From Ischnura elegans (Eukaryota > Arthropoda > Insecta > Odonata > Coenagrionidae): a DNA stretch of 64,000 nucleotides. The position numbers and the translations under genes were made by a program. The notes under the pieces are model-generated. The model was not told where the DNA came from. It saw nothing but the letters and a program-made list of their open reading frames with translations, and did not search any database. The stretch lies in assembly GCF_921293095.1 (NCBI RefSeq), contig NC_060257.1, forward strand, positions 56,456,968 through 56,520,967. The letters are read 5' to 3'. Of the stretch, positions 36,392-47,800 are shown piece after piece (the stretch's first letter is position 1; each line of letters opens with the position of its first letter).

Positions 36392-36775
36392 TTGGTTAGT
36401 TAACTGTTACTTACACCACTGCTTTTTTATATAAAGCGACCCGGTTTTCGATCATTAATCATCATCATCAGGTTTAAATTATTATATATTGATAATAATA
36501 AGTCCTTTGAGTCCTTTTCCTAACTGTGAGGAAGATGGAAGGTTCCACAGAAAATTTAGTTTTGTTAGTTTTTTGTGTCTTTTACTGTGTGTACCCTACC
36601 TGGGATATTTTCGTAATAATGATAAGAAAATATAATGTGTAGTATAATTTAATATAATTACATAATAGTATATGTATAAATAATAATTGAAGCTTGATGA
36701 TGATGACTACTCATCGAAACTCTGGTCGCTTTATGTAAAATAAAGTTGTGATATTAGTAACAGTTAACTAATCAA
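36389..36775. mobile_element. Fold-back element with hammerhead-like ends
   Basis: Inverted ends of about 55 bp: TTAGTTAACTGTTACT and ATAAAGCGACC at the left (36394-36442), mirrored as GGTCGCTTTAT and AGTAACAGTTAACTAATCAA at the right (36725-36775). Each arm carries a motif with UGAUGA, a stem-loop and GAAA (minus 36436-36474, plus 36691-36730). No coding capacity. Confidence 0.7.
36691..36730 (+). other. Hammerhead-like core
   Basis: UUGAUGA, a bulged U, a perfect 5-bp stem (GAUGA with UCAUC, loop CUAC), GAAAC, loop UCUG, GUC. AAGC before the core pairs with GCUU after it, giving stem I. Deviations from the hammerhead consensus are U instead of C at the first core position and the extra U before stem II. 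Confidence 0.5.
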
Positions 36776-36919
36776 GAAAAGTTAAATGAAATAACACACA
36801 AATCAGAATCAGTTAGTAAATTATATTCCGACTGATTGTGCGGTTAACAGTGTCAATTCCGTTTTAATATAGGTTTTATTGTTAATATTCGAGTCTTTCA
36901 TTAAATATAAACTCATCGT

Positions 36920-37115
36920 AGCTAATTAATAGATAAAGAAAGGGTCTCCAACACTCGTCAAAGCAAACGTCTTTGCTTTGACGAGTGTTGGAGACCTTTT
37001 GACGAGTGTTGGAGACCCTTTGACGAGTGTTGGAGACCCAAACGTCTTTGCTTTGACGAGTGTTGCAAAGTTTTACGTCCATTGGAGACCCTCTTTTTAT
37101 CTGTTAATCTATAGA
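36920..37115. repeat. Fold-back with short tandem units
   Basis: The outer arms AGATAAAGAAAGGGTCTCCA (left) and TGGAGACCCTCTTTTTATCT (right) are inverted. Inside, TTGACGAGTGTTGGAGACC is repeated in tandem, with one inverted copy at the left, giving a 28-bp near-perfect hairpin at 36944-36997. AACGTCTTTGCTTTGACGAG occurs twice. Diverged direct copies of a GTGTCAATTCCGTT / CTGTCAATTTCGTT block flank it (36850, 37165). Confidence 0.75.
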
Positions 37116-37799
37116 GGCCGCAGAGCTCAATTATCTTTATTTATTTGTATTAATTTTGCATGTACGGATAATACTGTCAATTTCGTTACAATATAGGTGG
37201 AGTTCGAATCTTTTATACAACATAACCTCATCTTCGGGGATATTTCCGGAATTTATTTTCATAGGAAACTTATTGTAATATTATATAATTAATATTTTTT
37301 GTGTGTTTAATGCGTTATGATCCACATTTCCCATCGAATTTCCTAATTTATTGTACTTTGTTCACCTCAATTTCTCATAAGTCAGATGGAAACAATAATT
37401 TTTTACTGTTATTATTTATCCAATGTTTCTAATCTACGATGGTGCTGAAAGAGACTCCGGTAATGAATATGCTTACCATCATATTCCTAAGAATAGAATA
37501 TTTTCCACTTTCTAAGCCGCCAATTGAATTTATTTGCGTGTGTAATTTTTATTTTCTTGCATTTTCGTTCTACTTACCGTTACTTTAGTTCTTTCAGGGT
37601 ATAATTCAATACTAATTTAGTAATTTCAGGGTGTTTGGCAGGGGATAATCACTCACCAGCATGCCATTGGATTCCCACATGTACACCACACGGTCCAAAA
37701 AACGTTACGCATACTAACAAATTATACTACCACATTCATGCAAAGGCATAAACTTGGGAACTACTCATTCAGGTTATCCGTCAATAAAGCTAGAACACA

Positions 37800-38450
37800 C
37801 AAAACATGCTTTTAGAAATAATAAGAAAATTCAGAAACGCGCATTAAGTTATACATAAGTTAGTTCACTACAATACTGGTGATCTAATCTACTTGTGAGT
37901 TCTAAAAAAGAAATTATTAATCAATCTGTTCTACTGTCTATCTCTCTTCTTTATTTATATGATCTGATCTACCGTAGTATGTTGACGCTCGTAAGATATT
38001 CCTAACTTCGTCAGAAAATACACTGCTCTGGAATTTATCTTATAGGTTTGGTCTCTTTTTCAGTCTACGGTCTGACAGAGATTCCCATCCGAGTATACCT
38101 AAGAGGTCAGATACAATAAGAAGACTATCGTAACGACTTTTCACATACATGGCAGCTCTTCTTTGCTCGAGTTCTAACTCTGTTTTTAAGTCTATTTAAT
38201 GAGGGTCCCAAAAATTGGCAGCGTATTCTAAATGAGGTCTAAAGAGGGAGAAGTAGCTAATTTATCTCACTTTGTCGTTGCACTTTCCTAATATTCTTTT
38301 AACAAAACCCAATTTACGATTAGCTTGACCTGTTATTTCCCGAATATGTTTATTCCACCATAGATCATAATTGAGTCTAACTCCTAGATATTTCACGGAT
38401 TCAACAGTCTCTAATTGGGTACCCCGAATGATGTAGCTGTGTTGTGGGGA
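37800..38450 (-). pseudogene. LINE reverse transcriptase C-terminal remnant
   Basis: The minus strand reads ETVESVKYLGVRLNYDLWW, ANRKLGFVKRILG, RPHLEYAANFWDPH and LGILGWESLSDRRLKKR, the standard thumb/C-terminal region of CR1/Jockey-type LINEs. In-frame stops interrupt it. Its 3' part is homologous to 36008-36391 in opposite orientation. It ends about 70 bp before the first coding exon of the protease homolog. Confidence 0.8.
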
Positions 38451-38518
38451 GAAACATCCCGTAAACCACTCTGCAAAATAAAGCTAATATTACCTCAAAC
38501 TTAAATTCTTTTTCCAGG

Positions 38519-38875
38519 ATGCATTGGCTTCTGGTCCTTGTGTCTTACCTTAGCGCCCTCTTTGTGGTCACGTCGGGAACTCCAGTAAGCAGCGGTAACC
38601 CCACCTGGTGGTTGTGGCCGGACGTGAACGCCACGAGCACTTCTGGGACTGGTTCTTCCCAATACGTCAGATATCCTTTGCAACACCAGAACCGGCCGCA
38701 GAAACACCCGTGGGGCTCCAACCCGGGCTCACAGGCTTGGGGCCCGGGACACCCGCCGCCTTGGGCCTCTGGACACCCGCCGCCTTGGGCCTCTGGACCC
38801 CACCTCCGTCCTCCGCTGTTCTTGCCGTCGAACCAGCACAGACCACAGTACCCGGATTACGGGCATCACTATCAG
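38519..38875 (+). CDS. Protease homolog exon 1 (signal peptide, Pro-rich region)
   Basis: Codes residues 1-119, ending in phase 0 at CAG|GTTCGT. Starts [20 protein letters not shown], a hydrophobic leader with likely cleavage after the SG. The rest is rich in Pro, Gly, Trp and His and contains GHPPPWAS twice, from a 24-bp direct duplication at about 38748-38797. An acceptor lies one base before the ATG. The exon is markedly GC-rich. Confidence 0.9.
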
Positions 38876-41800
38876 GTTCGTGTCCTTTGCTCGGCACATA
38901 GGTACTCTAAACATTTTACCTGCCTCGGTAATAAGAACGTCAGTAAGGGGTGGTGTTCGGTGATTTTGAACCCTCGGTTGAGGCTTATGATGGGATCTTC
39001 CTTACCGCGGGGGTGGGGATTCGGGGGTTCTCCCCCGGAAAATTTAAGGAAATCACATGCCCGGAAATGGGTTTCGACGCCATTTTGACTCTTAAAACTA
39101 TGAGAAATGAAAAAGAAGAAACTATGTGCTTTCACGTGAAATATTTATTCCCACATTTACTCAACCATGGTTTCAACGTAAGACGTCATCATCAGGTGAA
39201 CTCTACAGAGGTCCGTCACATCAATTTATATCAGACTTGGAGGGGTTATCTTCCTACCTCCCCCTCCAAGCCTTGTATAAATTGATGTAATGGACCTCTG
39301 TAGAGTTCACCTGATGATGACGTCTTACGTTGAAACCATGGACCTCTATAGAGTTCACCTGATGATGACGTCTTACGTTGAAACCATGGTCGTGTAAATG
39401 TGTGAATAAATATTTCATGCGAAGGCACAAAGTTTCTTTTTTTTCCTTTTTCACAATGAATCGCTTTCACAAAGTTACGCCTCAAACCATCAATCTTAAA
39501 AACTAAATAAAAATAGCGATTTCGTAAGAAAAAATACAATGAAAAGTGAGAATTTCACAGGCTTTACAATTTAATTAAGGAATATGATTCTGTTATCTAT
39601 TCAGAGAGCTTGTTCCTTGAAAATGAACTGAAATCTAAAAAAAATCCAAAATGACCTTTTCGAATAACCTTTTCAAATAAGAATCAGATTATCGTTTATC
39701 TTCCGACAACTAAACTTTGTTTATTTTTATGTAATATTTTTACACTGAGTATGTTGTAAATAAAGTAACTATTATAAATGTAGATTTTTATAATTGCTAA
39801 ATACATTTGGTTAAAGCAAGCTGAGTTATTTTACTACACCTCTCATATACGCTTCACGATAGACGTCAAGCTTCGTGGGGCCCTCGGCCAACGCCGACCA
39901 GCCGACCCGGCCAGACCGACTCTGACGTCCGTTTTCCGCACAGTACCCAAAGCTACCTTGACCTTAAATGTCCATATTCCCCATATTACATTTACATCCA
40001 TGAACACATAAGGAATATTTGCGATAGAAATCTGAAAAAGTCAGGATTCGTCAAGTGTATTGTGAGGAGTAGATTTTCGGATGAGAAAGTAAAAGAACAG
40101 TGCTATTTCGCACTCGTCTGACCGCACCTTGAATATGCAGCGAGCATATGGGATCCGGTGCAGGAAGAATTAATCCGTGAACTTAATGAAATACAAAGGA
40201 GAGCCGGGCGATTCGTCAAAAACTGCTACGGGCGTACAGACAACGTCACCCAGATGTTAAGCGAATTAGTTTGGAAGCCGCTGGAGACTCGGAAGCTGCT
40301 TAAATTGCTTGAGCAATTGAGTATAAGATATCTTTAAGAGCGACAAGGAGAACATCATATTAGAGCCAGTGGCGCCGACCCCATGAGGCCTGAGGGGGCC
40401 CGAGCCCCCTCAAAAATTCGTTATGGGTGCGAGGAAAAAATGTGTCAGGCTTGTCGATTTTCCCCGGAGTGTCCAGATATTGAGATTCGAGTCATCAGGG
40501 TTCTAATGTTGATCATATGACTCTTCTAAAATGCTTAAAAAACTTAAAACTCACTACTTATAATATTTTCCGGGGCAAGATTTCCGGTTTGGCCCCCCCA
40601 ATATTTTTTGTAAGTCGGCATCCCTGAATAGAACCCCACCATATTTCCAGGTCCCACAGAAGCGATAAATTAATAGATATATTTTGCCGTGATGTGGGTA
40701 ACAAATGGTTTTCTAATTAAAAATCAACGGAAAATTTAAACACACTTTTCTGCTCTCCCCTGGAAGTTAGCGTTTTCGCGAATCCTAACCACACGGCTTC
40801 TCCAATCAACCGCCTCTTTCGTTTTCTTGCTCCTGTTTTCTGTGTCGTATGCAAGGCGCACATGTCGTAAAGTCTCAGCTCACCCGCGAAGTAGTTAGTT
40901 GCTTGTCGATTTTTCGTGAACACGACTCGCGAGTGTTTCGTGAGTTGGGATCGTAACTCGGAAACTTGGCTTAACTAGGCCTCTCGCCACTCTTCCTTTA
41001 CTATCTTTGGATAATTGCACCTTTTCATTGCAACGCGTGTTAACGGCCATCTTTTTTTACCTCTTCCGAGTGCCCCGTATAACCTCTTCTCTCTTCAATC
41101 GAGGTTGAGTTTATCAAATTTCTTCGTTAGAAAAAAAAATTGGAACCATTTAAAAAGATGCCTACTCACAACAACAATTAATCTTTTTCGCTAGTGTAAG
41201 AAGACTTTCTTTTTGATACTCACCTTTGGAATGCATTGTATATGTTGAAAATGATTGTGATTTATGAGCTTATTTTTATACTTGGTTTTTTAAATTATAC
41301 TTACATAATTTATTTTGTTTGTAATACCCTTTGTTAAGGCCTTAGTGCTGTTTTTGTGTTAAATAAATAAATATCACAAGTCCGACAGAAACGATAAATT
41401 AAGAGAGGTATTTTTCACCGAATGGGTTGGTATGGGGATTCATTTTTCTCACGCACGATAAAAGGCTTTAATAAATGCTAGGCGTAATTTCTTTAGTGTA
41501 TTTCCTTTTTATGTGTAAACGGCTGGAGTCCTAACATTCCCCGCCTCATGCCTATTGAGATGGCTTGAGGGTTAGTATGTATGTATTGTATTATTTCGCT
41601 GGAACTGTCTCTTTTTGCTATATTCTGACGTCTCCTGAACCCTTTGTTGTAATGTAGCAACTTAGTATGCCTATGATATTGTGTGGCGCTATAAGAAATG
41701 TCATCATTCTTTTGTTATTGGCTCGATGTGCGATCTTTCAACTTGTAATTTTTTGCTACGAGGTGAATTAATAAGTAATGCAACAAATTTGTTTTCTGAA

Positions 41801-44800
41801 ACAAGTGTTGGTTTATTCAGTACTAAAATATACCAAGTTATTCCCAATATTCCATAAATTTTTACAAAGTTCCAATATCATTTTTATAATTAATATATAT
41901 AATAAATTTCCAATATCATTTTGTATGATTCCATAATCATTTTTATTTTCTCATATTTAGTGAGAATATAAATGTGATTTATAAATTATTTTTTAATTTA
42001 TTTTAATATTATTTTCATAGTTTTATAGAAGTGAGGCCAATACGGCTACCAAAAACTTAATCATAAAAAGGGCGAGATAGCAAGGCCTAAAACGATGCAA
42101 GACGCGCAAAGTCAAATTATAAACATTTTTTAAAATTTAAGGAAAACAATCACGTATTCCTGATTACGAACCTATAATATTTTGTTCACTATGCAGACGC
42201 ATTAACCGTTACGCATGGTGACCAGTATAACTTGTTAGAGATCATTGAGGTGTCATCCGTGCAATCCTTTTTATGCCCATATTTTTATATTTCCATTTAA
42301 CTGAACGGTACTTGTTTTGGTTGTTCTGTAGGAAGTGCTATTTTTTAAGTTTAATGGTGTTAAGTTAAGTCATCAAAATTGAGGTCAAGAGATAGAAAAA
42401 AAACAATGAAAATTGTCAGCATATACCATTGTATTATGCAGAATCGAACTGCTTGATTTATCATAAATAATATTTCTAGCCTATGTTTATTTCTATTGCA
42501 ATTATAATTATGATTACTATTACTAACCGGCCCGCAGGGTCACCATGGAGGCGGTCAATCCCACTACGTTCCCTATCCCTATTGGCCTACACCTTTGACA
42601 AATCCCACCAGTACGACGTCCACTACCACTTCAACGTCCACTACCACTGCACCCACGACCTCCACCTCGACGAGCAGCACCACTAGTACGTCCACGACCA
42701 CACCTCCTTCGACCACCACCAACCGCTACAACTGCACCTGCGTGCCTTTCTACCAGTGCAGGGAAAGCGACGTGGTCTCCGACGGCACGGCCATGTTCGG
42801 AGGTCACCACCATCACCACTACCCTTACTCAGTCACCAGTCCCGTCGGGGTCAATTGCATGTACGTCGTACAGGTAGGTCACGTAGGCATGAGAGAAAAA
42901 GTTGTCTTTTTTTAAGGTGGTTTCAATCGGCGAAATTCAAGAAATTTACTTTTTCTCCACTTCGACCATACTCGAAATTATAGTTGTATAATTTGTATAT
43001 GTATAGTATAGTTTTACGTTGGGAGGCCAGAAACCCTTCCGGTGGTTTAGGGGCTATGAAATTTTATTTAAAAAATGGTAATTTGTCCGAAATGCCCAAA
43101 AATAACAATATTTCAAAACTTTAAGTGCGATGCGGCATGTTTTCCCGGCGTCTGACTGCAAAAATAATTTTCATGGTGTATTTCCTCAGCAAATGAAACA
43201 AAACTGGGGGGCGTCCCAGAAGAAAGTCGAAAACTTTAAAAATAAGGATCACCCTAGGGTTACATAGCCACAGCAGAGCAAGGTTTAAGGAATTGACGTG
43301 GTAAAGACATTTTTGATGAAATATTTTGCTATCCGGAAATTTCTTGATCGATATTTCTTTTGGGCGGAAAGAGTTGTATGTTCGTCGTGGAAGTGAGTCT
43401 CTTGTATTTTGCAAATTCAAACGCTGAGGACTTGTTTCAAATCAGCATCAATCGCAGTCATTGGCTCATTGCATAAAAGATTTTCCCATTTATCCACATT
43501 TTATAAAATTTACTGTAGTAAGTGTGAGTCAATTGATAACGACCTAAGGAGTGTGGATAAAAATTAATGTAATCTATTTTTTTCCACTTTTGTGACAAAA
43601 ATATTACGGAATTTTGTCGAATTTGTTGCATATTTAAAAAAACAATGAAGCTGCCCTGATGTACTACTCAGACGAACCTCAAATGATGTTTGAAAGAGTA
43701 TTTACAAATTCCTTGTAAGGAATATGTTTCGCCTTTCCTAAACTTGTGGCACGACATACCCAGTCATTGGAGCTCTTCTGGGGATTTCATTGTGTTGCAT
43801 TGGGGTCAAATCCCAGTAAGCCACGTCTAAAATCCCTCACAAGGTAATTTAACGAGATTAAAATCTTTAGTCACCCAACGGATAGTTGCTGGTCGTTTTA
43901 TCCTAATTGTGAATTTATCCTTTATCATTGTGAGGTGAGCGCTGATTTGACCTAGCAGACCAACCTTCGAATAGCAATCCTTATCACTTTAGTGTCTGGG
44001 ATGCGAATAAATATTCGAATGTTTTTTTAGCCATGTTCACACGGTACATTAACTCGTACGAGTTAATGTATGGATGCATGAACTTTTTTAGTGGAACGGA
44101 ACATGTACGAATGCATGAATCAAATTGGAACAGGTTCTAATTTCCGTTTATGCATTCGCACAAGTTGGTTGGTTACACGGTGCATTTTCGTGTTCATTCA
44201 TGCGTGCATACATTTCGACATTAACTCGCATGGGTTAATTGTGTATCGTGTAAACAGACCTTTCTACTTTCGATTTTTCACCTTGTAGTGACCCTCCAAT
44301 ACGTTCACTTTTAACTTATTCCGATGCGTACTTGAAAAATTTAGCCTGTCTTCTGTTATTTTTCCCTCTGTAAAAATTGGTCATGCCTCACATAGTATGT
44401 AGATGCGTTTAAAGTTCAAACTCAAATTACAAAATTATCACTAATGTATCCTAATGGTTATGCATTTGTCGCATTCTTATAAGTATCACTGGTTGTCTAT
44501 TTTAAGGCGCTCTTCTACGTTGGGGTACGAGTCTGCTTGCTCATTATTCGCGACAGCGCGCTGCAGCGGGAGCTAATTAATTGGAAGTTTGGTTAAATAC
44601 TCAGTGAAGTTAGTATCAAAAATTATTTGAAGGCTTTTTTGTATCATATTTACTTTTCTAATTAATTTTTACCTCTGTTGGAAACAAGCAATGGAAATAC
44701 TTGGGCATCTTTTTAGGTGAATATTTTTAGGTAAATCTACAGCGTTTTTTTCCAAATAAATTTCGACTTTACAAACGGAAGAAAAATATGTATTCTTAAG

Positions 44801-47800
44801 TTTGATGACCGATAAGGAAATAGGCACCACTCCAAACCATAACTAATGATACGTATCAAAGACGTATGAAAATCGGCTGTTTGTACACATAATATATTTG
44901 AGAGCGTTGAGTTGTGATTGTAAAGTATGCTTATTTAATTTTTTGTGCTTCTGCCAGGCAAAGTAAAGAAACTAATATTACATTGATTCATAAGTACATC
45001 AGTTTAGTGGAGTCAGAATATGCGATGACTCCCATTAAATACTTGGCGGTGAAATGCGGGATAAACGGAAGAAATATATATGATATGTTTGTTTTAATTT
45101 GGAGCTACTAGTAATTTAGTATTGAGGTTAAAACTTGAGCAGAAAAAGTATTTTGACCGACAGTAACTTGTATGGCCATTGCTTAGCATTCCACTTAGCA
45201 CTCTTCTTAAAAAAAAAAAAAAAAAAAAAAAAATTTGGAATGTTATTGCGTTATTACACCTGGAAAGCTAAGGAATGTCAGGAAACATATGCCGCAAAAA
45301 TCTTCTTTGCCGAAAATTCAAATGGTGATATTTCCCTTTTGACTCTTGAAAAATTTGTACTTTCGTCTTATGACTACCTCACACTTTTCTGATAACAATG
45401 TTGATACCTCTACGTGGTCATGAAATCATTAAGTTATCTTAGAGAAAGTCCATTCTTAAGTCTCACTCAGAATGACATTGGCAGTTATGACAGGAATGGC
45501 ATACACAGACGTATCCATAGGCCAAAATATAGCCTAAAACACTGATATAACAACTGACGTAAATTCGCTCTTTTTTATGCACGATCCAAAATGTATGCGG
45601 CGATTAACAACAAATATATTTAAAAAAGAATAATTCCCTGAATAGAAACGCGTTGCTTCATTATGTGCGCGATTTTCGTGGCATTTTCTATAAAATATTT
45701 TGGGGTTATATAAAAAATTTTAAAAAAATAATTTAGGTCGTGATACCGTATGGCTTTAAATAGAAAGCCAGGGAGTACTAGCGGTTTTCGTAACATTTTT
45801 AAGAGGAAATTTAGGGATTTTTTAAAACTTGTTTAAAAAAATAATTTTGGTACCTCCGATTTTCGTGGAATTTTAAAGAATAAATTTTGGGGATTTTTCA
45901 AAACTTGAAACAAAATAATTTTGATCGTAATACAGTACCGTATGGCTGGACGGTCGAAAGCTAAGGAGTGCCTGTAATATTTCCAAACCTGCCGCGTGAA
46001 CGCAGTGAAATATACTTGAAGTTCCATGAGAAGAAAATTCCCCTGGACCGGGAATTGACCAGGAATCTTTGGCTTTCCGGGCCTAAAGGCCGCTATACAC
46101 GGTGAATGATGATGCGAATGATCATGATGAATGATCCTGCGAATGAAATCATTCGCCGTGTATAACGGAAAAATTCACGAATGAACCGTCATGCGCATGA
46201 TCATTCAGTGAAAGTTAGATGTTCTATTTTGCTCGCATGATCCTGTGAATGATCATGTCATCATTCAGCATGATAATTCGCATGATCATTCACCTTCTAT
46301 AGTGGCCTTAACCAGAAGCGCAGCTAGGAATTAAGGCTGGGGGGGGGGGGGTTAAGGTGCAACTAATACCAGGGTGTATGTGGGTATGGAATACCAACCA
46401 GGATAAGCGGTAGGTGCGAGATTAGTAAATTGCGGAATTTTAAGGTTAATGGTTCAAAATGGTGAGTTTTACGGCTTTCTGAGGGATATTTTATTAATCC
46501 TTACACTATTTTATTAGTAATTTCAATACAATTAAGTAAAATGGATTAAACTTAAAAATTTCTCAGAGCTCTGGGGGGGTTATCCCCCTCGCTGCGCCAC
46601 TAGTGTCGTCAAAAGTTCACTGTACAAAGGTTCGAAGCAGTATTGAAACTAGTCAAGTTGACTACTGTAAATACCTTTTAAAAATCATTATTGACGTTTG
46701 ATATCTGCTGAGGTGCAAAATCGCACTCATATTTCTTTCCTAATTATGTTTTATTTTGTTTAGTTTTTTGGCGACTCTTTTGAGTAAATAATAGGTAGCT
46801 CGAGTATATCACTTGACCACAACCCCGCTCGCTATGCCACTGATTGACTGCACACCGTACTGGCGCTGGGTTCTCCACCCCTCCTTTTGGACTGTCATCG
46901 GACAACTGTCGCCGGCTGCACGATAGTACCTGTGTGTGGGGTTGTTTATAGATTGTCTTTTTATCCCCGATAGGTGTGCTGTCGCTTTCCGCTGCCGACC
47001 CCCGCTCCAGCCACCACCACGACCACTGCTTCCCCGTCCTCCAATTCGTCGACGACCGCGCCGTGCGGTTTGGCGGACGGGGCGCGCCTCCTGTGGGCCG
47101 ACGGTCTGGCCCAGCCGAGGATCATCGGACCGGGGGACGGCAGCTCTCACACGCGATACGGCGAGGCACCGTGGATGGCCGCCATCCTCGAGGACGTTGG
47201 CCACCCAACATCCCTCGGATTCGTCTGCGGAGGGACGCTGGTCAGCCCCAGAGCCGTGCTAACCGCCGCACACTGCGTCGCAGGGTGGGTAGACGTGCGA
47301 TTCACAGGGTGTTTCAAGATGAATATGGAGGATATTGGGAGAAGAATTAATACGCTAAAAAAATTCAGGTCGATTGTTTACCATTTTGAGGTAACTCAAG
47401 AGCACTAAATGCAATAACAATTGTTTCTTTCAAATAGTCCAATTAGCCTTATTTTTAACCCTATAATGACCAAAATAACCTACCAACTGATATTTATCAT
47501 TCTTTTGCATATCGTATTTATTTTACGACTAATTAAGAGATGTTATGAAATAAAACCCGGACAAAATTTTTTAATTTTTTCCCAAATGGGAACGCACCAC
47601 AAAGTTCAACTATTACTTGAAAAATAAATGTACAATTGACCAATAAACTAAGCTTAATAGCGTTATATATATTGACCTTTTGAATAAATGAGCATTTGTT
47701 ACTGGAGAGCGAGAAAAGAGAAAAATATCGAATAAACCGCATACTCACTGCAGAGGTAATGAAAATAAACAATTTTAAAAAGGTATAATTAACAACCAAT

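Noticed and set aside
37234-37250. GGGGATATTTCC, a possible NF-kappaB site before the protease homolog
   Set aside because: A single match of this length is expected by chance in a window of this size, and it lies in a candidate intron rather than near the proposed promoter.
38608-38914. Alternative frames over exon 1 rich in Pro, Ala and Gly
   Set aside because: They arise from the same GC-rich direct repeats; only the frame from 38519 has a signal peptide and joins in phase to exon 2.
46809-47350. Long frames on both strands over exon 3
   Set aside because: They are shadows of the GC-rich true exon; only the plus frame starting at 46974 gives CLIP and protease motifs.
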